Positions 54,950-62,018 of a stretch of DNA of 64,000 bases are shown one piece after another. The stretch covers positions 142,428 to 206,427 of the forward strand of contig NZ_AXAI01000015.1 of NCBI RefSeq assembly GCF_000472425.1. Reading direction: 5' to 3'. Both the position numbers and the translations under genes were made by a program. The notes beneath the pieces were generated by a model. That model did not search any database and was not told the DNA's origin. It saw only the letters and a list, made by a program, of their open reading frames with translations. Position 1 is the stretch's first letter. Every line of letters starts with the position of its first letter. Source of the DNA: Bradyrhizobium sp. Tv2a-2. GTDB lineage: Bacteria > Pseudomonadota > Alphaproteobacteria > Rhizobiales > Xanthobacteraceae.

Positions 54950-55047
54950 AGCGTTAGCCCAGCAACCGCGTGCAACGCGTCATCGCCTCGGCCTCGGCGG
55001 ACGAGCGCTGAAACAACTCGTTATCGCGGTCACGCTGGGGCCTTCAA

Positions 55048-55434
55048 TCACTTGTGTGCATCCAGATGAGTTATCCAGATGTTGATTGCCGTCGCGACGA
55101 CAGAAAAGAACGCGATTATGAGTGCGATTGTGGCTCTGGTATTGGCTCTCTCAGACGCGCTTGCTTGCCGTTCGGCAGCTGCCAGGGCGCGTTCAGCCTC
55201 AGAAGCCGAGCGCTCCGCAGCCTCTGAAGCTCGCCTCGCAAGCTCCATTTGTTCAACGTGAGAAGCTTCTCTCAGCTCTTCTGCGTCCTTTTCCTTTCTG
55301 GATAGCCATGTCGCGGTCAGGTTCACCCAATGAGGCTGTATCTTGCCCCCTTCAAGATCAGATCTAACCAAAGAGACGCCCATCTCCTCAAGTTGGGCGA
55401 GATATTCACGTTCCTGATCAGGGGGCAGCGCCAT
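55048..55434 (-). CDS. coiled-coil protein with C-terminal membrane anchor
   Basis: A 128-aa protein. The N-terminal part is MALPPDQEREYLAQLEEMGV. A long Ala/Glu/Arg heptad region follows (ELARRASEAAERSASEAERA), then one membrane helix (ATIALIIAFFSVVATAINIW) and a short tail. Tail-anchored topology is likely. Start at 55434; an upstream ATG at 55452 adds six residues. Confidence 0.7.
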   Translation of the reverse strand: MALPPDQEREYLAQLEEMGVSLVRSDLEGGKIQPHWVNLTATWLSRKEKDAEELREASHVEQMELARRASEAAERSASEAERALAAAERQASASERANTRATIALIIAFFSVVATAINIWITHLDAHK

Positions 55435-55494
55435 GCTGGATTGTTTCCGCAACCTCGGGAGAGGGCAAGCAGATATCCCCAGCTTAGCGGGCGT

Positions 55495-55593
55495 TACGCG
55501 TGATCTCGTATCTGTGCGGACATTTCCTTCACGTCGGAGAGGCCCAGCGGCGGCGCGCGACCGCGGGAGGCGGTTCTATCGGTTTGAGGGTAT
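55495..55593 (-). pseudogene. decayed MPLKPI-family gene, copy 2
   Basis: Reads TLKPIEPPPAVARRR (the start codon region is changed to ATA-CCC), then, in another frame, LGLSDVKEMSAQIRDHA. The middle of the gene, about 30 codons with KRDEIA, is missing. So this copy has an internal deletion and no start. Confidence 0.55.
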
Positions 55594-55636
55594 GAGCGCA
55601 CCGGCCACCCAATGCGAAGCCAGGCGGCGGTGCAAA

Positions 55637-55780
55637 CGACCCCCGCCGGCGGGGAGACGCGTGGCGGGGGCGGCAGGTGGATGGCTGACGCCAGGCGTAT
55701 GGGGCAACACCCAGTGTCACTCGGACCCGCGCGGCAACCTAGCGCGGCGCGGCCTGTTAGAATGTGAATAAAATGTCAGG
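55637..55780. repeat. noncoding repeat family R4, copy 2
   Basis: Matches 45597-45742. It has the stem CCCCCGCC ... GGCGGGGG, GGCAGGTGGATGGCTGACGC, CAGTGTCACT, CTGTTAGAATGTGA and an ATGTCAGG end. Sequence outside these limits is unrelated in the two copies. Confidence 0.7.
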
Positions 55781-55903
55781 GCCCGACACGGTGGTGGTGG
55801 GCTCTGCCAACGTCGGCGCCTCGGAATCGTCCACCTTGCGCTTCGTCGTGTCCGCTTCGAGCATCACTTCCAAGACTATAATCGGCAAGTAAAACACAAG
55901 CAT
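55757..55903 (-). CDS. 48-aa membrane protein ending in repeat R4
   Basis: Encodes MLVFYLPIIVLEVMLEADTT, then KRKVDDSEAPTLAEPTTTVS. A hydrophobic N-terminus with an acidic Thr-rich tail. TGGAGGATTTTGCC is a strong ribosome site. The last nine residues (GPDILFTF and stop) are encoded by the edge of repeat R4. Confidence 0.5.
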   Translation of the reverse strand: MLVFYLPIIVLEVMLEADTTKRKVDDSEAPTLAEPTTTVSGPDILFTF

Positions 55904-56328
55904 GGCAAAATCCTCCATGCTTCTACAACTTTTAGTTCTTCGGTCGCGTTCCTGAAATAAACCGCCAAGTTCGTTGGAACACTTTTCTTTCTTATCTGAC
56001 TACCTTGTATTTCTTGATCGCATTCCTCCGCGGCGCTTGCGCTGATCTTGGTCGAGCATGGCCGAGGGCCTTGGCGCAGCTCTCGGCCGGGATGAGGATG
56101 AAGCGCAACCGGCAGCGGTTGTGGACCCGCCGCAGACGGTTGAGCCGCTAACCGGCTCTCAACTGATCCGCGGTAGCCTATGCCTACCGAACGAAGACTT
56201 GATGATTGTTGTCCCGCCGACGTGAGCGTCCGGGGGGATCTTTTGCCGCCGTTTCGTTTCAGTCCCTGCCGCGGATGCGCTATACTGGACGAAGCAGAGG
56301 CGAGAGCTTCTGGCGATAAGGAGTGCGC
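55904..56328. other. intergenic region before the Cys-rich secreted gene
   Basis: No credible ORF. Near 56276 the string GCGCTATACTGGA resembles an extended -10 element about 45 bp upstream of the next start. Confidence 0.4.
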
Positions 56329-56577
56329 ATGAGAGCCCTGTTTGGAGTTTTGTTCGTGGCTATCCTTGCTGGCCTCAGCCCAGCTACTGCCGCAGACGGC
56401 TGTGGTCCGGGTTGCCACGCTACCGTTTCCGGCGCATGCGTGATCGATGGCTGGGGCAGGGCGAGGATTTCGAACGAATGCCCCGTAACGACACGCCCGC
56501 GACCGCCGTGCCCGTTCGGTTACGTCTGGAGCCGGAGCTTTGGGTCCTGCAAGTTGACCGTCAAGGATTGGATCTAA
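56329..56577 (+). CDS. Cys-rich secreted protein (ADGCGPGCH family)
   Basis: An 82-aa protein with signal peptide MRALFGVLFVAILAGLSPAT, then AADGCGPGCHATVSGACVID, GWGRARISNECPVTTRPRPP and CPFGYVWSRSFGSCKL. Six Cys suggest a disulfide-rich exported peptide. AAGGAG 6 bp upstream fixes the ATG. A frame-broken relative is at 33904-34060. Each is followed by a convergent MIE-type micro-protein gene. Confidence 0.72.
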   Translation: MRALFGVLFVAILAGLSPATAADGCGPGCHATVSGACVIDGWGRARISNECPVTTRPRPPCPFGYVWSRSFGSCKLTVKDWI

Positions 56578-56600
56578 GGTCGTGTGTCGGCAATTGGGGT

Positions 56601-56620
56601 CGCGGGGCTTCGGTCCCGCG
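56601..56620. repeat. UUCG hairpin element, copy 3
   Basis: CGCGGGGCTTCGGTCCCGCG: an eight-pair stem with TTCG loop, between the Cys-rich gene and the convergent micro-gene. It could terminate either transcript, though there is no T run. Confidence 0.6.
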
Positions 56621-56625
56621 TTCGC

Positions 56626-56709
56626 TTATGCGCGATAAGCCTCGATCGCATGCGTCACGAAAATGAAAGCACTCGCCAGACCGACGGCCATCGCAATCAA
56701 CTCAATCAT
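56626..56709 (-). CDS. 27-aa membrane micro-protein (MIE...HAIEAY family), copy 2
   Basis: Encodes MIELIAMAVGLASAFIFVTH, then AIEAYRA. It matches the 28-aa product of 34185-34271 at MIE, SA.IF, HAIEAY. GGTGAG just upstream. One membrane helix. The repeated pairing with a Cys-rich secreted gene suggests a functional or mobile unit. Confidence 0.6.
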   Translation of the reverse strand: MIELIAMAVGLASAFIFVTHAIEAYRA

Positions 56710-57139
56710 CAAACTCACCGCGGCCGCGCTACCCACGCAGCATCAAGGAAGCCCTCCCGTTTCGGGATGTGACCCGAAAAAATGGTTTCGCCGCATCCGG
56801 AAGGCGGCGGAACTTAGCCGAACCCTGCGACAAATTGGCAGAGGCGGGCTTCGGTCCCGCGCCTCATGCACCAACAGTGCAGGATGATCCTCCGAGCTTC
56901 GCGCCGATTGCCTTCATCAAGTCTCAGGCTGTCAGCAGTAGTGCTGGGGGGGTAGGGAGCGCCAGGGGGGCTGAGGTTGGCAGCCGTGCCTCACAAGTTG
57001 CGATCGACCGGCTGGCGGCGATGCGGCGGCGGCGTAAAGGGACGAGAGCGGGTTTGGAACGCGACGTCGGCGTGACACTGGTGTGACAGTCGGCGACATA
57101 TCCCCGTCATCCCATCTTCAATCACTTCTGACTTGATCA
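56710..57139. other. intergenic with a UUCG hairpin
   Basis: A plus-strand frame at 56769-57086 is Arg/Ala-rich and unconvincing. A hairpin copy lies at 56841-56865. Confidence 0.35.
56841..56865. repeat. UUCG hairpin element, copy 4
   Basis: GAGGCGGGCTTCGGTCCCGC followed by GCCTC: nested stems GAGGC/GCCTC and GGGC/GTCCC around TTCG. Confidence 0.55.
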
Positions 57140-57210
57140 GGCGGCTGGCCTTGTCCAAGCCAGCCCGTCACCTGGGCCCCGCCGGCGCTCCCCGTCAGGC
57201 GGGGCTTTTT
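57140..57210 (+). ncRNA. candidate small RNA end with strong terminator
   Basis: Two adjacent stems: GGCTGGC CTTGTCCAA GCCAGCC, then GCCCCGCC ... GGCGGGGC followed by TTTTT (57177-57210). No plus-strand gene ends upstream, so these may be the 3' part of a small RNA. The 5' end is not defined. Confidence 0.45.
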
Positions 57211-57327
57211 CGTGCCCTTTTGCCGGCGCCATGCAGATGAGTGCAACGGCAGCACGGCGAATGTAACCGTGCTGCCGTTCCCAGGCTCTGCGAACTGGAG
57301 GGGCGAGGAAGTCCGTCCGCTCTTAGC

Positions 57328-57693
57328 TCATTTCAACTTGTACGTTCCGGTCTGATGGTTGCAGCCTTGGACAGTTCCCGGCACCACGATCGGTGTCGTC
57401 GGCATCATCTCGACGGTCTGGTTAGACGTGACCATGCCGTCATACTTCCCGGTTCCTCCAAGCTCCTTCCTGGTGACCTTGCCTTCATCCGTAGTGAAAG
57501 CAGCGAACCGTCTGTCACCATCTGGATCGAGAGCCATGCAGACGTCCCTACCGGATGCAACCTTACCATCATGCATGATTTCCGAGCCGAGGCAGCGGAA
57601 AGAGTTGTTATCGAACATGGCGCCAGGGACCTTGGCACGCGTGGTCCCAGTGATCTCGATGGTCTGTGCGCTGTTGCCTTCGTTCAGTGGCAC
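57328..57693 (-). CDS. hypothetical protein with missing N-terminus
   Basis: The GTG at 57693 gives 121 aa (IEITGTTRAKVPGAMFDNNS, FRCLGSEIMHDGKVASGRDV, GTVQGCNHQTGTYKLK). The frame continues upstream without stop in protein-like sequence (FDLDQRWKPGRWSGTVTQVP), but no start codon or signal peptide is found before the divergent DUF3551 gene. It looks like an exported beta-rich protein that lost its 5' end. Confidence 0.55.
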   Translation of the reverse strand: MPLNEGNSAQTIEITGTTRAKVPGAMFDNNSFRCLGSEIMHDGKVASGRDVCMALDPDGDRRFAAFTTDEGKVTRKELGGTGKYDGMVTSNQTVEMMPTTPIVVPGTVQGCNHQTGTYKLK

Positions 57694-57813
57694 CTGTGTG
57701 ACTGTGCCGGACCACCGTCCAGGTTTCCACCTTTGATCCAGATCAAACTCGCCAGCTGGTCGAGAGGTCAGGGTCAGCGGGGGTAGGCAACGACCAGCAC
57801 GAAAGGATGCCCC

Positions 57814-58182
57814 ATGCGACGCATTCTTCTGATCACAACTCTCGCAACTGCTTCCGCTCTCACCCTGACCGTATCAACGTCGCCCGCCGTCGCGGCTCGC
57901 TACTGCCTCCAAGGCGCCGGTTGGGGCTATCCCGGCAATTGCCAGTTCAGAACCTTCGCTCAATGCAGGGCCACTGCATCCGGCACCAACGCCGGTTGCG
58001 GCATCAATCCGCGATATGCGTACGCACGCCAAGCGCGGGCCCAGCAGCAGCCCGCTCCGAGCTACGGCTGGAACAACAACGGCTGGAACAACAACGGTTG
58101 GTACGGTTTCAACCAGTACGGCAACCCGAACAACCGTGGAGGTCTGGTTGGCGGCTCGGACTCAGGTACGTACAGGCCCTAA
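57814..58182 (+). CDS. DUF3551 secreted protein, copy 2
   Basis: A 122-aa protein: signal peptide MRRILLITTLATASALTLTV, the DUF3551 core YCLQGAGWGYPGNCQFRTFA and QCRATASGTNAGCGINPRYA, then a Gln/Asn/Trp tail with two NNNGW repeats. It shares about 45 core residues with the gene at 54674 but has a long extra tail. AAAGGATGCCCC provides the ribosome site. Confidence 0.84.
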   Translation: MRRILLITTLATASALTLTVSTSPAVAARYCLQGAGWGYPGNCQFRTFAQCRATASGTNAGCGINPRYAYARQARAQQQPAPSYGWNNNGWNNNGWYGFNQYGNPNNRGGLVGGSDSGTYRP

Positions 58183-58206
58183 GTGTAGGCGCCGTGTTTC
58201 TGCGAG

Positions 58207-58521
58207 TTATCCGAGCATCGCGAAAGTTAGGTCTTCGACAAAGCGGCGCCGGTTGTGGCCGGCGCCCTCGAAGACATCCGAATGTTCAGCACGCGAACGC
58301 TCGCTAGCGCGAATGCCGTGCGTGATAAAGAAGCGCTGATGCAGTCCGGTACGAGCAGCAGCGGCAGGCTTCACAGCCATGCGAGGTTCGCGCTGTGAAG
58401 GGCAGCGGATCAGATCAAGCCAACGAATCGCCGCCTCTTTAGCCAGGCAAAGCTCGCCGGCAACCTCGGCGCTGGCGTCGCGCGCAAGCCTCTCGTCGGT
58501 GTTGAAGGCGACAATGTTCAT
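58207..58521 (-). CDS. hypothetical 104-aa protein
   Basis: Encodes MNIVAFNTDERLARDASAEV, AGELCLAKEAAIRWLDLIRC and AARTGLHQRFFITHGIRASE. Helical first half, basic second half. ATG start but weak ribosome site. Convergent with the DUF3551 gene. Confidence 0.5.
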   Translation of the reverse strand: MNIVAFNTDERLARDASAEVAGELCLAKEAAIRWLDLIRCPSQREPRMAVKPAAAARTGLHQRFFITHGIRASERSRAEHSDVFEGAGHNRRRFVEDLTFAMLG

Positions 58522-58584
58522 TGTGCATTCAAGCCCGATATGAAACTTTTGCTGCAGTCTTCGCCGCGTTGGAAAGATATCACC

Positions 58585-58812
58585 ATGAGGAAGACGTTGT
58601 TGGCTCTCAGTGCGGCCGCGCCTTTGGCCATCTCCGCAGTCTCGCCCGCTTATGCTTTGCCGCGCTATTATTCCGGGCCCGGCGGCTATCCGTACTATTC
58701 GGGCTATGTCGATGCCCCGGTTGGCGATCCAACCGGCCCCTGCTACTGGAAGACCCAGCGCTTCTGGGACGGTTATGCCTGGCGCATGCGCCGCGTGCGC
58801 GTCTGCGGCTGA
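58585..58812 (+). CDS. small secreted Tyr/Gly-rich protein
   Basis: A 75-aa protein with signal peptide MRKTLLALSAAAPLAISAVS cleaved near AYA, then LPRYYSGPGGYPYYSGYVDA and CYWKTQRFWDGYAWRMRRVR. Two Cys, aromatic-rich. The inner ATG is preferred to one 15 codons upstream because the signal peptide begins there. Confidence 0.7.
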   Translation: MRKTLLALSAAAPLAISAVSPAYALPRYYSGPGGYPYYSGYVDAPVGDPTGPCYWKTQRFWDGYAWRMRRVRVCG

Positions 58813-58944
58813 TCAGGTCGCGGCTGTTTCGGTGCACAAAGGCCGCCTTCGGGCGGTCGGCTGAACCATGCCATTCGCTCAATTAACGCCAAATTTACCG
58901 TAATCGTTCATTCTCGCAGGAATTTCAGTCCAAAGAAGCGCAAC

Positions 58945-59436
58945 ATGATTATGGCGCACTCCAATCGCAAAGCTAGGTTCGGACTCGGGGGCCCGCTCAG
59001 CAGCCTTCGCAGATCGGAGACAGGATACGGCACTGTGGTGCTCGACCTTGTGCACCAGGCTGCTGATCTGTTCAGTGAAATCGAAGAGCAGGCTCGTGGA
59101 GCGGAAACGCTGGCCGAGTCGTTGCTTCAAAAGTTGCATTCCGCCGAAGCTCGGATCGAGGCAGCTGAACAATCTCGGCGAGAGATCTTCATTGAGGCCG
59201 ATTCCAAACTTCAAGCTGCTTCGAGTGCCCTAGACCGAGCTGAGCGAGAGATCACGGCTGCGCAGGACAAAGTTACGGCAGCCGAAGTACGGGCTGAGCT
59301 GGCCGAGATCAAAGCGCGCGAGGCTCTGGAGGCACTGGCTCTTGCTGAACAAGTAATTCGTAAGCAGCTGCTGTCACGCGCGACCACAACCGCAAACGCG
59401 GTCTCCGATGAAGCGCTTGAGTTGCAAGGCGCTTGA
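58945..59436 (+). CDS. coiled-coil protein
   Basis: A 163-aa protein. After a basic N-terminus (MIMAHSNRKARFGLGGPLSS) a long Ala/Glu/Arg helix region runs from about 40 to 150 (SAEARIEAAEQSRREIFIEA, AAEVRAELAEIKAREALEAL). There is no signal peptide or membrane segment. It is similar in style to rod-like structural or phage-tail-associated coiled coils, but no family is assigned. Confidence 0.7.
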   Translation: MIMAHSNRKARFGLGGPLSSLRRSETGYGTVVLDLVHQAADLFSEIEEQARGAETLAESLLQKLHSAEARIEAAEQSRREIFIEADSKLQAASSALDRAEREITAAQDKVTAAEVRAELAEIKAREALEALALAEQVIRKQLLSRATTTANAVSDEALELQGA

Positions 59437-59470
59437 AACATCCTGCAAGTCGGCCGTGGTGCAGTTCGGC

Positions 59471-59542
59471 CTAGAAGGCGCGCATGTCCTCGACGAGGCG
59501 GCGCGCGACTGGGGCAGACAGTTGTACCGGTTTGAGCGGCAT
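59471..59542 (-). pseudogene. truncated MPLKPI-family gene, copy 3
   Basis: Encodes MPLKPVQLSAPVARRLVEDM, then RAF and a TAG. This is the intact N-terminal block of the family, cut after 23 codons. Sequence beyond the stop does not resume the family. Confidence 0.5.
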
Positions 59543-59574
59543 CGCCGGCATATAGGCGCTCGGCTCCAGACTTG

Positions 59575-59631
59575 CGAATCGGCTATACTGCTGGCTTCTC
59601 CCTAGACTGGACCCGTCGCCAATGGCGGGTC
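59575..59631. repeat. repeat family R5, copy 2
   Basis: CGAATCGGCTATACTGCTGG, TTCTCCCTAGACTGGACC, then CCCGTCGCCAATGGCGGG. It matches 48156-48211. It contains the stop codon of the DUF2061 fusion gene on the minus strand. Confidence 0.6.
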
Positions 59632-59931
59632 ACTCCTTGAAGCGGGGGTGCTCGGCTCGGGCGAGGGCTTTGGCCTGCTCCAGAGCCTCGTCGCTGGAAC
59701 CAAGGTCCGTCTCAGGCCTCGGGCCGGCAGATCATCCCAACAGGGACTCTCTCGCATGCCTGCCTCCCATGCCAACTCGTGGACCACGTACATGACGATC
59801 GAGGTGATGGCCGCGATCCCGGCCGTGTGGCCGGCCGTCGCGATGTGCCCGGTGGTCCAGAAAGAGATCGCAAAAATCTCGGCGGTTCCGATCAGCCGCC
59901 ACGTGACGGCCTTCGCAATCGTCTTGCGCAT
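59602..59931 (-). CDS. DUF2061 membrane protein fused to a foreign C-terminal tail
   Basis: A 109-aa protein. Residues 1-57 are a DUF2061 domain (MRKTIAKAVTWRLIGTAEIF, then IVMYVVHELAWE) with two membrane helices. From about residue 62 the DNA is the 3' half of a MADVRLIKHEA-type gene: CWDDLPARGLRRTLV in this frame, then SSDEALEQAKALARAEH in the next frame. The tail is therefore partly out-of-frame foreign sequence, and the stop falls in repeat R5. The membrane domain looks intact. Confidence 0.7.
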   Translation of the reverse strand: MRKTIAKAVTWRLIGTAEIFAISFWTTGHIATAGHTAGIAAITSIVMYVVHELAWEAGMRESPCWDDLPARGLRRTLVPATRLWSRPKPSPEPSTPASRSDPPLATGPV

Positions 59932-60254
59932 TGGGTCCTCGGTTCTCCCACTGGCCCGAGTCCGGTAGGCCCTCGCGGGTCGTGCGCTGCGTGCTTTTCG
60001 GGCGTGATCGCGGTGGAGATCGAGGTTCCGGTGGTCATCGTCGCTGAATTTCAGCGCGCCAAGTCCACACACCGCTCAACTGCTGATCATCGTAATCGAT
60101 AGAATTTTATCGGCAATCGAAAGCAATTGTTAAGGTTACTCGCCCGCGGCGGTTCGGCGATCAGACGCCGACAGCGATGACGACTGCCACCTGTCGTTCG
60201 GCCCGGTGTGGAGGCAGCGCCGCGAGGTTCAGTCCCGCCATGGCGAACAAAGCA
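59932..60254. other. intergenic, nothing firm
   Basis: No ORF with ribosome site; probably the junction between the DUF2061 gene and the phage fragment. Confidence 0.35.
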
Positions 60255-60442
60255 GCCCTGGCGGGCGGCGTGGATCCGGCCGGGAAGGGTGCCGATAGCA
60301 CAGCAGAGCTATTGCGTGGCGGCGCGGCTTGTCGACCATGGAAGTTGTCGGGTGGTTCGCCAAAATCATTCGCGAGGACAAGCCCGAGCAGGTGCTTCTC
60401 GAAGCAACAGGGAGCGAGCCGACGCGATTGCAAAGCGTCTGA
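60255..60442 (+). pseudogene. phage terminase large-subunit fragment
   Basis: One frame reads GVDPAGKGADSTAELLRGGA; after a frame change it reads WRRGLSTMEVVGWFAKIIRE and DKPEQVLLEATG. Together these match the nuclease-domain start of phage terminase large subunits (VDPAG.GADSTAIAWRRG ... TMEVAG.VAKIIREDKP). It is about 60 codons long, frameshifted, and no other terminase part is nearby. Confidence 0.6.
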
Positions 60443-60509
60443 CGCGCAAGACCTTCAGGGCGATCCGCGGTGAAACGGCCGGCTTCAACCGGCCGCTGCT
60501 CTCGCCGAT

Positions 60510-61346
60510 TCAACAGGCGAAGGTGAATGCGCGCGCTCGATTGCGACGGCTAAACGCCATGAAGCCGAGACCGCAGAAGCCTAGTACCATCATCGCCCAG
60601 GTTGAGGGTTCGGGGGCGGCTGAAATAGGCAAGTTTCCAACGTTGCTGCTAAGTTCTAGCGTAATACCGGTTGGGTCGAAGCCGGGCGCATACGACATAA
60701 ACGGGTCAATGGAGCTTGTGCTGCTGCTGTTGAAGCCTGTTTGGGCGAGCGCATATACGGACTCCTGGACCTCATAGAGTACATTCGAGCTGACCGTTAT
60801 CTGGTCTGCAATGGAAAAAGACGGCTTGTTCGTTAGACCGGCACAGCTGCTGCTGTTGCCCCCCTGACATGCGCTGGCGGAAAGCAAGAGCGTACCGTCA
60901 ACTGTCGAATTGACCTGGAGCTGAGCTTCGTTGGCTGTAGTTGCTGATTGCGATACGGCACCGTTGGCCGTGAAAATGATTGGAATTTGTACACTGCTTG
61001 AGGACGCGTACATAAAATAATAGCTGAAAGCTTCATAGGCGATGGCTTGGTCGCCCACTCCAGACACCGAGGCCGAAACGCTGATTGCCGGTGAGGGGTT
61101 CAACGATGCGGTGCCCGACGCAGACGCCGCAGGATTTGGGCCTCCGCTTGTGCTCGTGTACGTGGTGTCCGAGTTTAGCGATTGATAGAGGTTTTGTGAT
61201 GAAACGACCGAGTTTACGGTGAGAACGATGTCGGACGATGCGTTCGGAACAACGACGCTTGCCACCGCGGGCGAATGCGTTTCCAAGACCGCGGCAACTA
61301 TAATTGCCGGCAACAATTTATTGAACGAGTGCGATTTAATTGTCAT
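60510..61346 (-). CDS. PEP-CTERM sorting-signal protein
   Basis: A 278-aa exported protein. The signal-like N-terminus is MTIKSHSFNKLLPAIIVAAV. A Ser/Thr/Asn-rich strand region without clear domain follows. At residue 245 the tripartite PEP-CTERM signal begins: PEPSTWAMMVLGFCGLGFMA, then FSRRNRARA. Such proteins are handed to exosortase (EpsH/XrtA type) and usually go to the surface with exopolysaccharide. No exosortase gene is in the window. A decayed relative lies directly upstream. Confidence 0.85.
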   Translation of the reverse strand: MTIKSHSFNKLLPAIIVAAVLETHSPAVASVVVPNASSDIVLTVNSVVSSQNLYQSLNSDTTYTSTSGGPNPAASASGTASLNPSPAISVSASVSGVGDQAIAYEAFSYYFMYASSSSVQIPIIFTANGAVSQSATTANEAQLQVNSTVDGTLLLSASACQGGNSSSCAGLTNKPSFSIADQITVSSNVLYEVQESVYALAQTGFNSSSTSSIDPFMSYAPGFDPTGITLELSSNVGNLPISAAPEPSTWAMMVLGFCGLGFMAFSRRNRARAFTFAC

Positions 61347-61537
61347 TTTCTCCCCCTTAAATAAATCCTTAAATAACGTTCATGTTTCCAAATGTGTCTG
61401 ATGTTGTCAATCGCATCAAGTTGCGGAATCTTTGGGAAGCAACCACCGTAACCCGAATGGGGTAGGTTATTTGCGGCGCAGCAGCCGCCGGCCGGTCTGG
61501 TCCTCGCGGCTGGGGTGAAGCCCGCGGGGCGGAGAAT

Positions 61538-61562
61538 AAAGACCGCCTCGAAGGCGGTCTTT
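61538..61562. terminator. strong bidirectional hairpin terminator
   Basis: AAAGACCGCC TCG AAGGCGGTCTTT: a ten-pair stem with A and T runs, between the two PEP-CTERM genes. On the minus strand it would end transcription from the pseudogene side. Confidence 0.75.
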
Positions 61563-61590
61563 ATGCAGCTTGAGAAAGGGGCACTTGAAT

Positions 61591-61850
61591 TCAAGCTAAG
61601 CGAAACGTCGGACCATCTTGCTTCCGACGATACGCCATGAAGCCGAGGCCCGCCGAAGCCCAAGAGCATCATCGCCCATGTGGAGGGTTCGGGAACGGCG
61701 GAAAACTTCGTTGAACGCAGTGTTGTCCATCAAATAAATGCCGTTGGTGGCAATAACCAACTCATCGATCCCAGTGAAGGTGCCCGAACCGGCGCCGGTG
61801 AGTAACGAAACGAAAGCTCGACGCTTGTTACCCCGCCGACGTGAGAGCGC
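61591..61850 (-). pseudogene. frameshifted PEP-CTERM protein gene
   Basis: One frame gives LLTGAGSGTFTGIDELVIAT and NGIYLMDNTAFNEV. The next frame gives AVPEPSTWAMMLLGFGG. A further shift gives GLGFMAYRRKQDGPTFRLA and a stop. Joined, these form a normal PEP-CTERM C-terminus, so at least two frameshifts have occurred. The N-terminal part is not recognisable. Confidence 0.65.
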
Positions 61851-62018
61851 CGGTGGGTTTTCTTTTGTTCCGGCGCACTGGCGGCCTGTGTCGCGGCAGC
61901 CACAGAAGCGCAGGAATACGCGTAGGCGCTTCAATTCGACGAATGATTGCCTGCATGAAACCATTTTTGCGAAGCCACTTGATTTGGCTTGGTATGCAGA
62001 GAAAAACGGGAACTCGAA

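Noticed and set aside
56769..57086. 105-codon plus-strand frame before the orphan terminator
   Set aside because: Starts in a hairpin-rich area, Arg/Ala low complexity, no ribosome site; the terminator is too far and structured to rely on it.
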